Assembly: GCA_025093985.1 (NCBI GenBank)
Contig: JACAAK010000009.1
Location: 1,612,001-1,676,000 of the forward strand
Origin: Calvatia gigantea
Lineage: Eukaryota > Basidiomycota > Agaricomycetes > Agaricales > Lycoperdaceae
DNA: 64,000 bases
Direction of reading: 5' to 3'
The notes beneath the pieces are model-generated. The model made no database searches. It was not told where the DNA came from and saw nothing but the letters and a program-made list of their open reading frames with translations. The stretch's first letter is position 1. Every line of letters starts with the position of its first letter. Shown here piece after piece: positions 44,590 through 53,325 of the stretch. Both the position numbers and the translations under genes were made by a program.

Positions 44590-47500
44590 GATCTTAGGTG
44601 GCGCATCGCGCGTCCCCAGATCAGATCGGATCTGACGGGCCCATCGGACCACCATCCGCTGTCTGTCACGATCCCTATCCGCCCTGAGGACATTACAAAT
44701 GTCAGAAGGGCTTTCCCCAAGAACTCGGCAGCGACTGCGGAATTGCAGTTCCTGGATGAGATCAGAGAAGGGGTGTATGGTCTTCGTGATCATCCCCTTA
44801 ATTCAGCGCGGGATGTTAATGTCCTGGCATCGGCCATTGGGTCGGTGTTCTCTGCAGCGTGGCATCGCCACACTGTGGAGGTGCACATCTCCGCAAAGTC
44901 TCAACCCTGGTGGGATGAGGACTGCAGAGTCGCCCTTCAGGTCCATAGGGATTCTTCGGACCCTGCGGACTGGAAGGCATTTCGACGCGTTGTGGCGTCT
45001 AAGAAGCGCAAATTCTTTGATGAGAAGATTGAGGAAATTGCTGAGACCAACAAGCGCCCCTGGGACCTTATGGAATGGGTCAAGGCGCGCAAGTTGCCTG
45101 CGTGCGAGGCTATCTCCTATCAGGGGGAGCCTTGTCACACTATGGACTCCCTGTGGGAGGCCCTTCACGGTACCTACAACTCCGCTTCCGGGCGTGAGTG
45201 TGATACCCCCGTTATTGATCCGCTCCCTACGCTGATGCGGCGGGAATGGGTGGACTTCTCAGCCAAGGAACTGGTGGACGCGTTATCCGCCTGCTCTAAG
45301 GTCTCTGCGCTGGGCCCCGACCACGTTACGTGGAGGATGCTCAAACAGATCGTGCTTGGGGATGCCCTGCCGGTCTTCGTATGTCTAGCTAGCGCCTGTA
45401 TTCGTTTAGGTTGCTGGCCGGAGTATTTTAAAGAATCTATGTCAGTTATTATCCCTAAGCCGGGTAAGCCTGCATATTCTACACCCAAGGCCTTTAGGCC
45501 TATAGTACTTCTCAACACGCTGGGTAAGCTGTTCGAGAAAATGATCGCGACTAGGCTCCAGTTTGACTCTGTCAAATTTGGGGTCTTTCACCCTAATCAG
45601 CTCGGAGGTGTGATCCAACGGTCCACTGAAGATGCTGGCCTGATGCTGACCCACATCGTAAGAGCGGGTTGGGCTAAGGGCCTCAGGACTAGCGTTGTGG
45701 CTTTTGACATAGCGCAGTTCTTCCCGTCATTGCACCATGATATGCTGGTAGCAATACTCCGCAAGCAAGGATTCGCCCCTGAGTTGGTTGAGTTCTTTGC
45801 GCACTACCTGGTAGGACGGAAGACCCAGTATTGCTGGGACTCCTTCAAGTCCGAACCATTTCCATCGGATGTGGGGGTGGGGCAGGGTTCTGCCCTCTCT
45901 CCCGTCCTGTCGGCCTTATACATAGCTCCGCTAATGTGGCTTTTCGACAGGGAGGCGTCACGTCTTGGGACGACTCTTCTGTCATATGTTGATGATGGCA
46001 CCATCATTGCCCAGTCAAAGGACTGGGGATCTAACCTTGTGGCTCTTAAGGAGGCATATGGTATTATATTCAGGCTCTTTGAGCGCTTCGCCTTGGTACT
46101 TGAGCATGACAAGTCTGAGGTCTTCCACTTCTCCCGTAAGCACGGGGATGATAATCCACCGATTGACCTGGGCTTTGCCCCGTTCACTGGTGATACGCCA
46201 CTCCGGCCCAAGCCTTATTGGAGGTATTTGGGCTTCTACTTCGACCGCGCCCTTACTTTCAAGGAGCACGTTCGTTACTATTCTACTAAAGCACTCTCCA
46301 CGGTGAAGGCCATGAAGATGCTTGGTAATTCTACGAGGGGCTTGCGGCCTATGCAGAAGCGCCTCCTCTATCGGTCGTGTGTTGTTCCGATTGCGACATA
46401 CGGCTTCAAACTCTGGTTCTTCAAGGGCTCTCGCTGTAAGGCGGCCCTTAAGAGTCTGAACGTCATGCAGAGACGGGCGGCCCTGTGGATTACAGGTGCC
46501 TTCCGGACTGCCCCTACTGGGGCCGCGGAGTCATTCGCGGGTCTCATACCTATCCAGCTTCATATACAGAAGCTTGCTGTCAGGTCGGACTACAGGATTA
46601 AGACCCTGTCACCCAACCATCCTCTCAGGGCCCTTATGAGCCCCGAATACTCTGGGTCTGCTAAGTTGCACACTCGCTCTATCGGTCTTATGTCTCCTGC
46701 GGTCCGCAGGAAGACTAAGGGCTCCTTAATCCAGGCTGACGCCAGCCTGGTGAACCTCGTCGAGGAATTTGAGCCTATGGCTTCAATTAATCGACCCGGA
46801 TACCGCCTGATGGACTGCCACCCTGAGCAGGTGTCGTTCATGGAGGTGAAGCTCAATGCGGAGGGTAACACCGACCCCGAGCATATGTATGCTCTCAACG
46901 CGCGCCTTAGGGAGTGCAGGGAGGACCTCGGGATTGTCCATATGGCGACGGACGCAAGTCTGCCGCTCCATGGCAAGTTCCAGGCAGTTTCGTCTGCCCA
47001 TGTCTACCGCCAGCGGGAGTGCCTTCGGGAGATCACTCGCGTGGCAGGCCGAGTTACAGCACCTGATGCTGAGCTCATGGCCATGGCGCTTGGCATTCAT
47101 TTTGCTCTTAAGCAGGATGACGTCAGGCTTATACGGGTATTCACTGACTCTATTGCGTCAGCGAAGCTTGTAGTTGATCCGTCTACGCACTCCGGGCAGA
47201 TGCTGTCCCATGGAGTGTGTGTGGCGCTTAAACGATGGCTCTCTGGGGATCCCCGGAGAGGCGTTGAGTTCCTCGCTGTCCCTTCTTCCGAGAAGTGGGA
47301 GTTCCACCATGCTGTTCACCGGCATGTTACCTCGTTCCCTCAGGTCGCTTATGGCCCGAGGCCGTTCACTTCTATTGCCCGCCTACGCAAAGAGGCGGTC
47401 GATGACGTTCTGGAGTCATGGCGTCAGCTGTACTCTACCCCTTCTTACAAGGGGCACAGTAATATGGATCTTGCTTCCGGGGCAGATCCATCTATTTCGG

Positions 47501-47814
47501 GGAAGCCGACCTACCTTTCTGGTGGGCCCTGGCTTCCTCATGTTAGCGGCTCTAACTCGCTGTGCGCGAGGGCCGTGCGTGCCGTTACTGGCCATGCTCC
47601 GATTGGGTCGTACCGTGTACGATTCTTTCCGAACGAAGGCGTTGGCTGCTCGTGTGGCGCCGCTCTCGAGGGGCGCTATCACATTTTCGTCAGGTGTCCC
47701 AACCACAAGAGGGAACTTGACAGACCTCCTCAGACCATTCGTGAGCTGATTGACTTCCTGGACGCGAACCCCGGTGCGTTTGCATTCAGACCTGATGATG
47801 TTGGGATCGGCTGA
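44590..47814 (+). CDS. LINE J ORF2, truncated at the 5' end but open for about 1075 codons
   Basis: There is no native start; the frame is open from the insertion point (DLRWRIARPQIRSD) to the stop after DDVGIG. It holds the last endonuclease motif (PSDHHPLSV), the complete RT (TPKAFRPIVLLNTLGKLFEKM, VVAFDIAQFFPSLHH, GVGQGSALSPVLSALY and the catalytic SYVDDGTII), the post-RT block MQRRAALWITGAF, RNase H (ATDASLPLHG, TAPDAELMAMALGI, VFTDSIASAK) and the C-terminal zinc motif CSCGAALEGRYHIFVRC. It is the best sequence in the window for the family. Without the endonuclease N-terminus it cannot be fully functional. Confidence 0.93.
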   Translation, partial: DLRWRIARPQIRSDLTGPSDHHPLSVTIPIRPEDITNVRRAFPKNSAATAELQFLDEIREGVYGLRDHPLNSARDVNVLASAIGSVFSAAWHRHTVEVHISAKSQPWWDEDCRVALQVHRDSSDPADWKAFRRVVASKKRKFFDEKIEEIAETNKRPWDLMEWVKARKLPACEAISYQGEPCHTMDSLWEALHGTYNSASGRECDTPVIDPLPTLMRREWVDFSAKELVDALSACSKVSALGPDHVTWRMLKQIVLGDALPVFVCLASACIRLGCWPEYFKESMSVIIPKPGKPAYSTPKAFRPIVLLNTLGKLFEKMIATRLQFDSVKFGVFHPNQLGGVIQRSTEDAGLMLTHIVRAGWAKGLRTSVVAFDIAQFFPSLHHDMLVAILRKQGFAPELVEFFAHYLVGRKTQYCWDSFKSEPFPSDVGVGQGSALSPVLSALYIAPLMWLFDREASRLGTTLLSYVDDGTIIAQSKDWGSNLVALKEAYGIIFRLFERFALVLEHDKSEVFHFSRKHGDDNPPIDLGFAPFTGDTPLRPKPYWRYLGFYFDRALTFKEHVRYYSTKALSTVKAMKMLGNSTRGLRPMQKRLLYRSCVVPIATYGFKLWFFKGSRCKAALKSLNVMQRRAALWITGAFRTAPTGAAESFAGLIPIQLHIQKLAVRSDYRIKTLSPNHPLRALMSPEYSGSAKLHTRSIGLMSPAVRRKTKGSLIQADASLVNLVEEFEPMASINRPGYRLMDCHPEQVSFMEVKLNAEGNTDPEHMYALNARLRECREDLGIVHMATDASLPLHGKFQAVSSAHVYRQRECLREITRVAGRVTAPDAELMAMALGIHFALKQDDVRLIRVFTDSIASAKLVVDPSTHSGQMLSHGVCVALKRWLSGDPRRGVEFLAVPSSEKWEFHHAVHRHVTSFPQVAYGPRPFTSIARLRKEAVDDVLESWRQLYSTPSYKGHSNMDLASGADPSISGKPTYLSGGPWLPHVSGSNSLCARAVRAVTGHAPIGSYRVRFFPNEGVGCSCGAALEGRYHIFVRCPNHKRELDRPPQTIRELIDFLDANPGAFAFRPDDVGIG

Positions 47815-48504
47815 GCTGGCGCGCGTGGGGGGTCCCTGCGGTGTCGCTGGTCTTCTGACCTACTAGGTGGAGAAGTCGTAAGGCAACGGGGGTTGGGTCC
47901 CTGGGGGGTGCTTCTGGCCTTGGCTAGTGGTGCTCCTTTCCTGGGCCTGGTCCGGGGCTGGCGGGGGGCGAAGGCGTAAAATAACGGGGGTGGGGTCCCC
48001 GGGTGGCGGTGCGGGTTCGTCCTGCCAAGCTGCTTTCTTGGGCGCTGTCTAGGCGGCGCTTCGAGTTGCTACCCTGCCCACTGCGTTGTTCTGGGTCAGG
48101 ACTGGGCTGATACCCTTTCACTTGGGAAGTTGGGGGTAAGGCGGCTCCAAGCGGGGGCTCCTTGCGCTGGCTCTCCTGACTACACCTGTCCCCCTGAGGG
48201 CACTCGGCCGCCGTCGCTGCTGGGTCCGCCTCTCGAGGGATGATCAGGGCACCGCCGCTTTGCGGCGATGCGTCACTGGGTGTACACCACAAGACCTGGG
48301 CAACTGGGTCTTCTTCAGTGTGATGGGCATTTCGGGGAACCGGGGGATTTGGCAAGTAGGGGGTGGTCTGGTCTGGTCTGGGTTAGCGCTTGGGTTGGGT
48401 TGGGCTGCTTCTGAACAGTAGATTACTCGTAACTCATCGGACCTTGTAGTTGGGGCTTTGTACTTAGCTACACGCGGACTGCGATCGGGCACCGCGTTAT
48501 AAAT

Positions 48505-48516
48505 TGGCGCAAGCCA
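48505..48516 (+). other. LINE J 3' terminal hairpin with GCAA tetraloop
   Basis: TGGC-GCAA-GCCA lies just before the tail: a 4-bp stem closed by a GNRA-type loop. The same 12 bases occur at 27271-27282 (LINE H) and on the minus strand at 52635-52624 (LINE O). A terminal RNA hairpin is a plausible recognition site for the element's own RT. Confidence 0.55.
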
Positions 48517-48542
48517 TGATTTAAAAAAAAAAAAAAAAAAAA

Positions 48543-49024
48543 ATGGAGGCTAGTTCTTCATCAAGCTGGGTGAGGGTGAAGTCCACAGGCCTGAGGTCCT
48601 TGATAGTCTTTACTGCATCTTCAACTCTGTTGATAAGGGACTGTAGGGACTCCTCCTTGAGTTTCCGGATGGTAAAGAGGTCATCATAGGCATTGAATTG
48701 CATTCCTGGACGCTTTTGGAGGTGCACAGACTGTAGGGAGGTCCACATCTTGACTGGGTCATCCTGGATGCCATTGAAGTGAATCCTCTGGTCAGCCTCC
48801 ACCATAAGGAAGAGCCAACCCGCAGCTCTGTCTGCCTTAGCCTCCCAGGCATCCTGAGCAGCCAGCTCAGCCTCAGTGGGGGTTTTAGACATGGCAGGGG
48901 GGGAGACTTTTCCAGAAACAATCCTCCACAGACCACTAGCCCTCAACCACGCCTCCATCTCGCCAGCCCAAGTAGAGTAGTTCGTCCCACATAGCTTCGC
49001 AAAGTTTGGTCCGGATTGAGCCAT
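48543..49024 (-). CDS. Cop4 gag-pol, N-terminal part (gag start)
   Basis: Starts MAQSGPNFAKLCGTNYSTWA, which aligns with the gag starts of Cop2 and Cop3. It continues through the capsid-like region (AGEMEAWLRASGLWR, RIHFNGIQDDPVKMW, VHLQKRPGMQFNAYDDLF) to ELAS at the LINE J insertion. After removal of J and one target copy it reads on in frame into 44569. The leader up to the primer-binding site (49025-49137) shows no gene. Confidence 0.92.
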
Positions 49025-49137
49025 TTTTGCGGTCAGGAGAGCGGAAATAGAGTTGGGGTGGGGAGAGAGATGTAGAAGGAGATAGAGAGAAAGGAGGAAA
49101 GTGAATTAAAGTGTTGTTTTGAAGCTGTTAAAGCGCG

Positions 49138-49149
49138 GGGCCCATAACC
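49138..49149 (-). promoter_or_regulatory. Cop4 primer-binding site (initiator tRNA-Met anticodon arm)
   Basis: The minus strand reads GGTTATGGGCCC directly after the 5' LTR, as in the other copia elements. Confidence 0.8.
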
Positions 49150-49442
49150 TGTAAAGAGGTGCGCGTGGGGGACGTTGAGACGGTCCTAACAGTGGTGGAA
49201 CAAAGTCTATTGGATTAATATTAAAGGAGGAAATCCACAATTACTGTGGACAACTGTAAGAGACTAGATAATGAAGTTACAATACTTTGCTCACCTGTGG
49301 ACAACTGTAAGAGACTAAAGGCTCTCAAAGTGTCCACAGGAAGCTACAAGTCCACCTGTGTCATGTGACTCATCACCTGACTAAAACTCCGTCAGTGATA
49401 AGTCCCAATCTATCTATAGGACTGATGAGACCACATCTAACA
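49150..49442 (-). repeat. Cop4 5' LTR
   Basis: Copy of 40373-40665. The two sites that differ are ACGGTCC here against ACAGTCC, and AAGTGTCC here against AAGCGTCC. The solo LTR at 54070-54362 carries the same two variants as this copy. Confidence 0.93.
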
Positions 49443-49467
49443 GATGCGGGACGTGGTGACCCAGTAC

Positions 49468-51077
49468 TTGTAGCCTTGGTGGGTAGCTGCTGGAAGTGGT
49501 CCATGCAGATCTGAGTGCACTAGAGCAAGAGGGGAGCGATTATGGCTTGTGGAAGGAGGGAATGGATTGGAATGCATCTTTCCTGCAAGGCAGGGCTCAC
49601 AGATAGGATCAGGGGACACTCCAGACTCAAGTTTACAACCTGTGACAAGCTCCTGAGCTATCAGCTTCTTCACATCAGCATAATTATGGTGAATGAAGCA
49701 TCTATGCCACAAGGAGAGGTCTAGGGGCAGTGTGGAGAGGTGGAAAGCGGTCTCTGAGGCAATTGTAGTGCCATCTAAGAGTGCTGAGTTGCCTGGAGTG
49801 ATTGTAGCCTTGAAAAGCGCCTTTTTGCCCTTAGAAAACACCATAGAGGTTGCAGAAATGGTGATATTAACTCCGGAGTGACAAGTAAGGTATAGACATG
49901 ATAGTAGGTTGCTCCGGAGGTCTGGGACATGCAAAACTTGCGAAAACTCGACCTCTCTAACCCTTTTTCCTTCTAACACAGGCTGAAACACCACAGAGCC
50001 CACCCCAGATGAGTAGACAATGGAATTGTCAGCTAAGTGGATGGGAATGCGACTGGGGGAGTAGGATTTGAACCAGTGGTGGTGTGGGGTCATATGAGAA
50101 GTGGCCCCTGTATCTGCAAGCCAGTGGAAGTCAGCATCAAGCTGTAGTGGGGAAGAGGGAGAGGGTGATGAAGAACTTGCATTTCCAGCGAATTCCTGGG
50201 CGCATTGGGCTCCGTTTTCGGAGGGTGCAACCGCACCATCGTGACCGACGTCTTGTGCGAGTTTGGCATGATTCCGTCGACACCTTCCGGAGTTATTGCG
50301 CTTTTCTTCAGCAGTCTTCTCTTGAGCCTGTTTCTGTGCTGCCTCAAAAGCCCAACACTTCTCCTGCAGATGACCAGTCTTGCCACAAAAATCGCATTTT
50401 CTGGATGAAGGAGGGGGCTGGGAGCATGCGGAAAAGGCTGTAGAGGTCGTCCCAGTGTCCTGCATCCGTCTGCGGCGTTGGATATCCTCTGTGACAAAAG
50501 CCTGGTGCACAGCAGCCTTGTCAAGTTTGTCCATCAGGAGAAGAGAGGAGGTGAAGGAGGAAAATTCTTTGGATGGTAGGGCTCTAATGAGTGCCATAGA
50601 GGCTAGTTCTTCATCCAGTTTGTCAAGAGTAAAGTCCAGAGGCCTCAGGTCCTTGATAGTCTTCACAGCATCCTCCACTCTGTTGATTAGGGACTATAGG
50701 GACTCCTCCTCCTGTTTCCAAATAGAGAAGAGGTCATCATAAGCATTGAACCTCATTCCAGGATGCTTTTGGAGGTGTACAGACTGCAGGGCAGTCCACA
50801 TCTTCACAGGATCATCCTGGATGCCATTGAAGTGAATTCTCTGGTCACCCTCCACCATAAGATAGATCCATCCAGCTGCTCTGTCCGCTTTAGCCTCCCA
50901 TGCATCCCTAGCAGCTGCCTCAGCCTCAGAGGGGGAAGCAGCCATGCTGGGAGCAGAGACCTTGCCAGAAACAAGCCTCCACAGGCCATTGGTGCATAGC
51001 CACGCCTCCATTTCGCCAGCCCAGGTAGAGTAGTTGGTGGTGGACAGTTTCGCAAAATTTGGGCCGGATGAGGTCAT
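49468..51077 (-). pseudogene. Cop3 gag-pol, first part: gag, protease, integrase N-terminus
   Basis: Starts MTSSGPNFAKLSTTNYSTWA. A TAG in EEESL*SLINR (near 50694, Gln in Cop4) is the only stop seen in this part. The zinc knuckle is CDFCGKTGHLQEKC, the protease box LADTGATSHM is intact, and the integrase HHCC region reads LWHRCFIHHNYADV ... CEPCLAGK, followed by HSDLHGP. It ends in the TSD of LINE K and continues at 36290. The leader to the 5' LTR (51078-51219) has no recognisable gene. Confidence 0.88.
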
Positions 51078-51219
51078 TTTTGCGGTCAGGAGAGCGGAAA
51101 TGGTGTGGGGTGTGGATTTGAGGAGTTATGAGTGGTGGAAAGGGTGATGAGATTGATGAAAGGAATTGGGAAAGGAAGAGTATGTGTAGTAAAACGTTGT
51201 TTGGTGCTGTTAAAGCGCG

Positions 51220-51231
51220 GGGCCCATAACC
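51220..51231 (-). promoter_or_regulatory. Cop3 primer-binding site (initiator tRNA-Met anticodon arm)
   Basis: The minus strand reads GGTTATGGGCCC directly after the 5' LTR of Cop3. Confidence 0.8.
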
Positions 51232-51550
51232 TGTTGAACGGTGCGCGTAGGGGATCGAAAGGGGAACATAACAGCGGTTAAACGAAGTGTATTGGATGAG
51301 AACTGAAGGAGTAATTCCACAATTACTGTGGAACACTGTAAGAGACTAAAGGACAAGATACACTATTCTACTCACCTGTGGAACACTGTAAGAGACTAAA
51401 GGCCTCCAAAGCGTCCACAGGCAGCTACAAGTCCAACTGTCATGTGACAACAGTCACATGACCCAAACTCCATCAGCTCTAAGTCCACCTTTGCCTATAC
51501 ACTCTCTAATACAACTCTGTCACTGCTTACTGACTGGGGCAAATCTAACA
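51232..51550 (-). repeat. Cop3 5' LTR
   Basis: Starts TGTTGAACGGTGCGCG and ends AAATCTAACA. It keeps CpG sites that are CA or TG in the 3' LTR. It contains the palindrome at 51439-51462. The right flank is ORF1 sequence of LINE M and is unrelated to the left flank of Cop3. Confidence 0.9.
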
Positions 51551-51996
51551 CCGGGGTCCCCTGGTGCCAGCACTGCTGGTACTGAGGTCATCCCACCGCT
51601 ATCTATCGGTTCCGCTTGAACCGATGCCTGATCTGTGCTGGACCTCACACTGCTGAGAACCACCGCGCTGTTGCCGGTTGTTGTCATCCCAAGGATCTCA
51701 ACAAGGCTACCCCGGAGGGACAACTGTGTCCCCACAGATTCAAGTGTCTAAACTGCGGTGGCGATCACCGCACCGACTCTCATTCTTGCCAGCTTTGGTG
51801 TCACCGGTATGAGGCTGAGTGGGTCAAGGAGCATTACCGAAAGGTGAGTGAATGCTGTCTGTCTAGGATAGCGTCATGATCTGCTGATAACGCGTCAGCA
51901 TCCGCACAATGAACCCCGAACCTAACGAGTTGAAGCGTTTCGTGAAGGGTAGATTACGTATATTGTCCTTTAATGTAGCAAAGAATTATGCATTAC
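51551..51996 (+). pseudogene. LINE M: end of ORF1 and start of ORF2
   Basis: Plus-strand fragment from TGVPWCQHCWY (the first knuckle of ORF1, with a TGA at the next Trp) through CPICAGPHTAENH-like and CLNCGGDHRTDSHSC knuckles, to the ORF2 start MNPEPNELKRFVKGR at about 51909. ORF1 and ORF2 overlap by ATGA; a TGA in ORF1 near 51880 replaces the CGA of LINEs G and O. It is cut on the left by the Cop3 LTR and on the right by the poly(T) of LINE N after KNYALL. Confidence 0.85.
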
Positions 51997-52599
51997 TTTT
52001 TTTTTTTTTTTTTTTTTTAAATTCAAGGCTTGTGCCAATTTATAACACAGTGCCCAATCGCAGTCCGTGTGTAGCAGAGTACAAATCCCCCAACTACAAA
52101 GTCCGATGAGTTAAGAGTAATCTACTGTTCAGAAGAAGCCCAACCCAACCCAAGCCAAGCAAACGCCAACCCAGACCAGACCAGACCTCCCCCTACTTGC
52201 TAAATCCCCCGGTCGCCCAAAATGCCCATCACACTGAAGAAGACCCAGTTGCCCAGGTCTTGTGGTGTACACCCAGTGATGCACCGTCACAGAGCGACAG
52301 TGCCCTGATTGTCCCTCAAGAGGCGGACCCAACAGCGACAGTGGCCAAGTGCCCTCAGGGGGACAGGTGTAGTCAGGAGAGCCAGTGCAAGGAACCCCCA
52401 CTTGGAGCCGCCTTACCCCGGACTTCCCAGATGAAAGGGTGTCAGCCTAGACCTGACCTAGGGCAACCCAGCAGGCAGGGTAGCAACTCGAAGCATCACC
52501 TAGACAGCACCCAAGAAAGCAGCTGAGCAGGACGAACCCGCACCGCCACCTGGGGACCCTACCCCCATTATTTTACACCTTTGCCCCCTGTGAAGCCCC
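51997..52599 (-). mobile_element. LINE N, 3' end part
   Basis: T tract, the conserved 3' terminal block and a type 2 3' UTR (GGTCT repeats seen as CCAGACCAGACC). LINE O interrupts it after CCCCTGTGAAGCCCC (52585-52599), and it resumes at 59750. No coding sequence. The terminal hairpin loop reads ACAA instead of GCAA, which fits CpG decay. Confidence 0.87.
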
Positions 52600-52623
52600 T
52601 TTTTTTTTTTTTTTTTAAATTCA

Positions 52624-53325
52624 TGGCTTGCGCCAATTTATAACGCGGTGCCCGATCACAGTCCGCGTGTAGCTAAGTACAAGGCCCCAACTACAAAGTT
52701 CGATGAGTTAAGAGTAATCTACTTTCAGAAGCAGTCCAACCCAACCCAAGCGCTAACCCAGACCAGACCAGACCACCCCCTACTTGCCAAATCCCCCGGT
52801 TCCCCAAAATGCCCATCACACTGACGAAGGCCCAGTTGCCCAGGCCTTGTGGTGTACACCCAGTGACGCACTGCCGCATTGCGGCGGTGCCCTGATCATC
52901 CCACAGGTGGCGGGCCCAGCGGCGGCGGCGGCTGAGCGCCCGAGAGGGGACAGGTGTAGTCAGGAGAGCTAGCGCAAGGAGCCCCCGCTTGGAGCTGCCT
53001 TACCCCCAACATCCCAAGTGAAAGGGTATCAGCCCAGTCCTGATCCAGAGCAACACAGTAGGCAGGGTAGCAACTCGAAGCGTTGCTTAGACGGCGCCCA
53101 AGAAAGCAGCTTAGCAGGATGAACCCGCACCGCTACCCGGGGACCCCACCCCCGTTTTTTGATGCCTATGCCCCCCGCGAAGCCCCCAACCAAGCCCAGG
53201 AAAGGAGCACTACTAGCCGAGGCCAGAAGCACCCCCCAGGGACCCCACCCCTGTTGCCTTGCGACTTCTCCACCCAGTAGGCCAGAAGACCAGCGACACC
53301 GCAGGGACCCCCCACGTGCGCCAGC
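52624..53325 (-). other. LINE O 3' UTR, type 2
   Basis: Non-coding region between the ORF2 stop and the tail, with GGTCT and GGGTT repeats near 52740-52790 and the terminal TGGC-GCAA-GCCA hairpin at 52624-52635. No gene is seen here. Confidence 0.8.

Larger units (their letters stand above)
44587..48542 (+). mobile_element. LINE J: young 5'-truncated LINE in Cop4
   Basis: Flanked by the 17-bp repeat ATGGAGGCTAGTTCTTC (44570-44586 and 48543-48559), with a poly(A) of about 21. It is 5'-truncated inside the endonuclease. CpG sites are well preserved. The 3' UTR (47815-48522) is type 2, with GGTCT and GGGTT repeats. It is the innermost element of a five-level nest, so it is younger than Cop4. 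Confidence 0.95.
40373..49442 (-). mobile_element. Cop4: young Ty1/copia retrotransposon, split by LINE J
   Basis: LTRs of 293 bp at 40373-40665 and 49150-49442, with TG...CA ends, differ at only two positions that I can find, both CpG. The target duplication is GATGC (40368-40372 and 49443-49447). LINE J is inserted in gag at 44587-48542. With LINE J and one copy of its target repeat removed, gag-pol is one uninterrupted frame. This looks like the most recent copia insertion of the window. Confidence 0.94.
36291..49454 (-). mobile_element. LINE K: inserted in Cop3, split by Cop4
   Basis: Poly(T) at 36291 marks the 3' end. The 5' truncation is at about 49454 in the endonuclease. The target duplication GGTGACCCAGTAC lies at 36278-36290 and 49455-49467. 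Cop4 occupies 40373-49442 (duplication GATGC), leaving only about 12 bp of LINE K on its far side. The own length of K is about 4.1 kb, and CpG sites are moderately well kept. The 3' UTR (36309-37021) is type 2, with GGTCT repeats. Confidence 0.92.
33195..51550 (-). mobile_element. Cop3: Ty1/copia retrotransposon split by LINE K (which holds Cop4 and LINE J)
   Basis: LTRs of about 320 bp at 33195-33514 and 51232-51550 enclose a copia gag-pol read from right to left. LINE K splits it at 36291-49454, and the 13-bp repeat GGTGACCCAGTAC on both sides proves that the two halves belong together. No target duplication surrounds Cop3 itself: the left flank is RT sequence of LINE G (AATGT) and the right flank is ORF1 sequence of another LINE, M (CCGGG). 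The open frame has at least two stops and two frameshifts. Confidence 0.88.

Noticed and set aside
43600..44793. A single 1362-residue Cop4 protein starting at 44793.
   Set aside because: Its first 70 or so residues are antisense LINE J sequence. The real start of gag is at 49024, on the other side of LINE J.
48010..48025. A pol III B box (GGGTTCGTCC) in the LINE 3' UTR that might indicate a SINE or tRNA origin.
   Set aside because: The match to GGTTCRANNCC is partial and no A box stands at the right distance.
47815..48420. ORFs of 100-200 codons antisense to LINE 3' UTRs (also at 26476-27039, 36480-37106 and 53159-53410).
   Set aside because: They lie in GC-rich non-coding sequence, differ in frame and breaks from copy to copy, and have no recognisable domain. 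They are shadows of low stop-codon frequency.
48346..48420. Telomere-like GGGTT repeats.
   Set aside because: Only three or four imperfect units, present in every type 2 LINE 3' UTR and always internal. They are part of the element.
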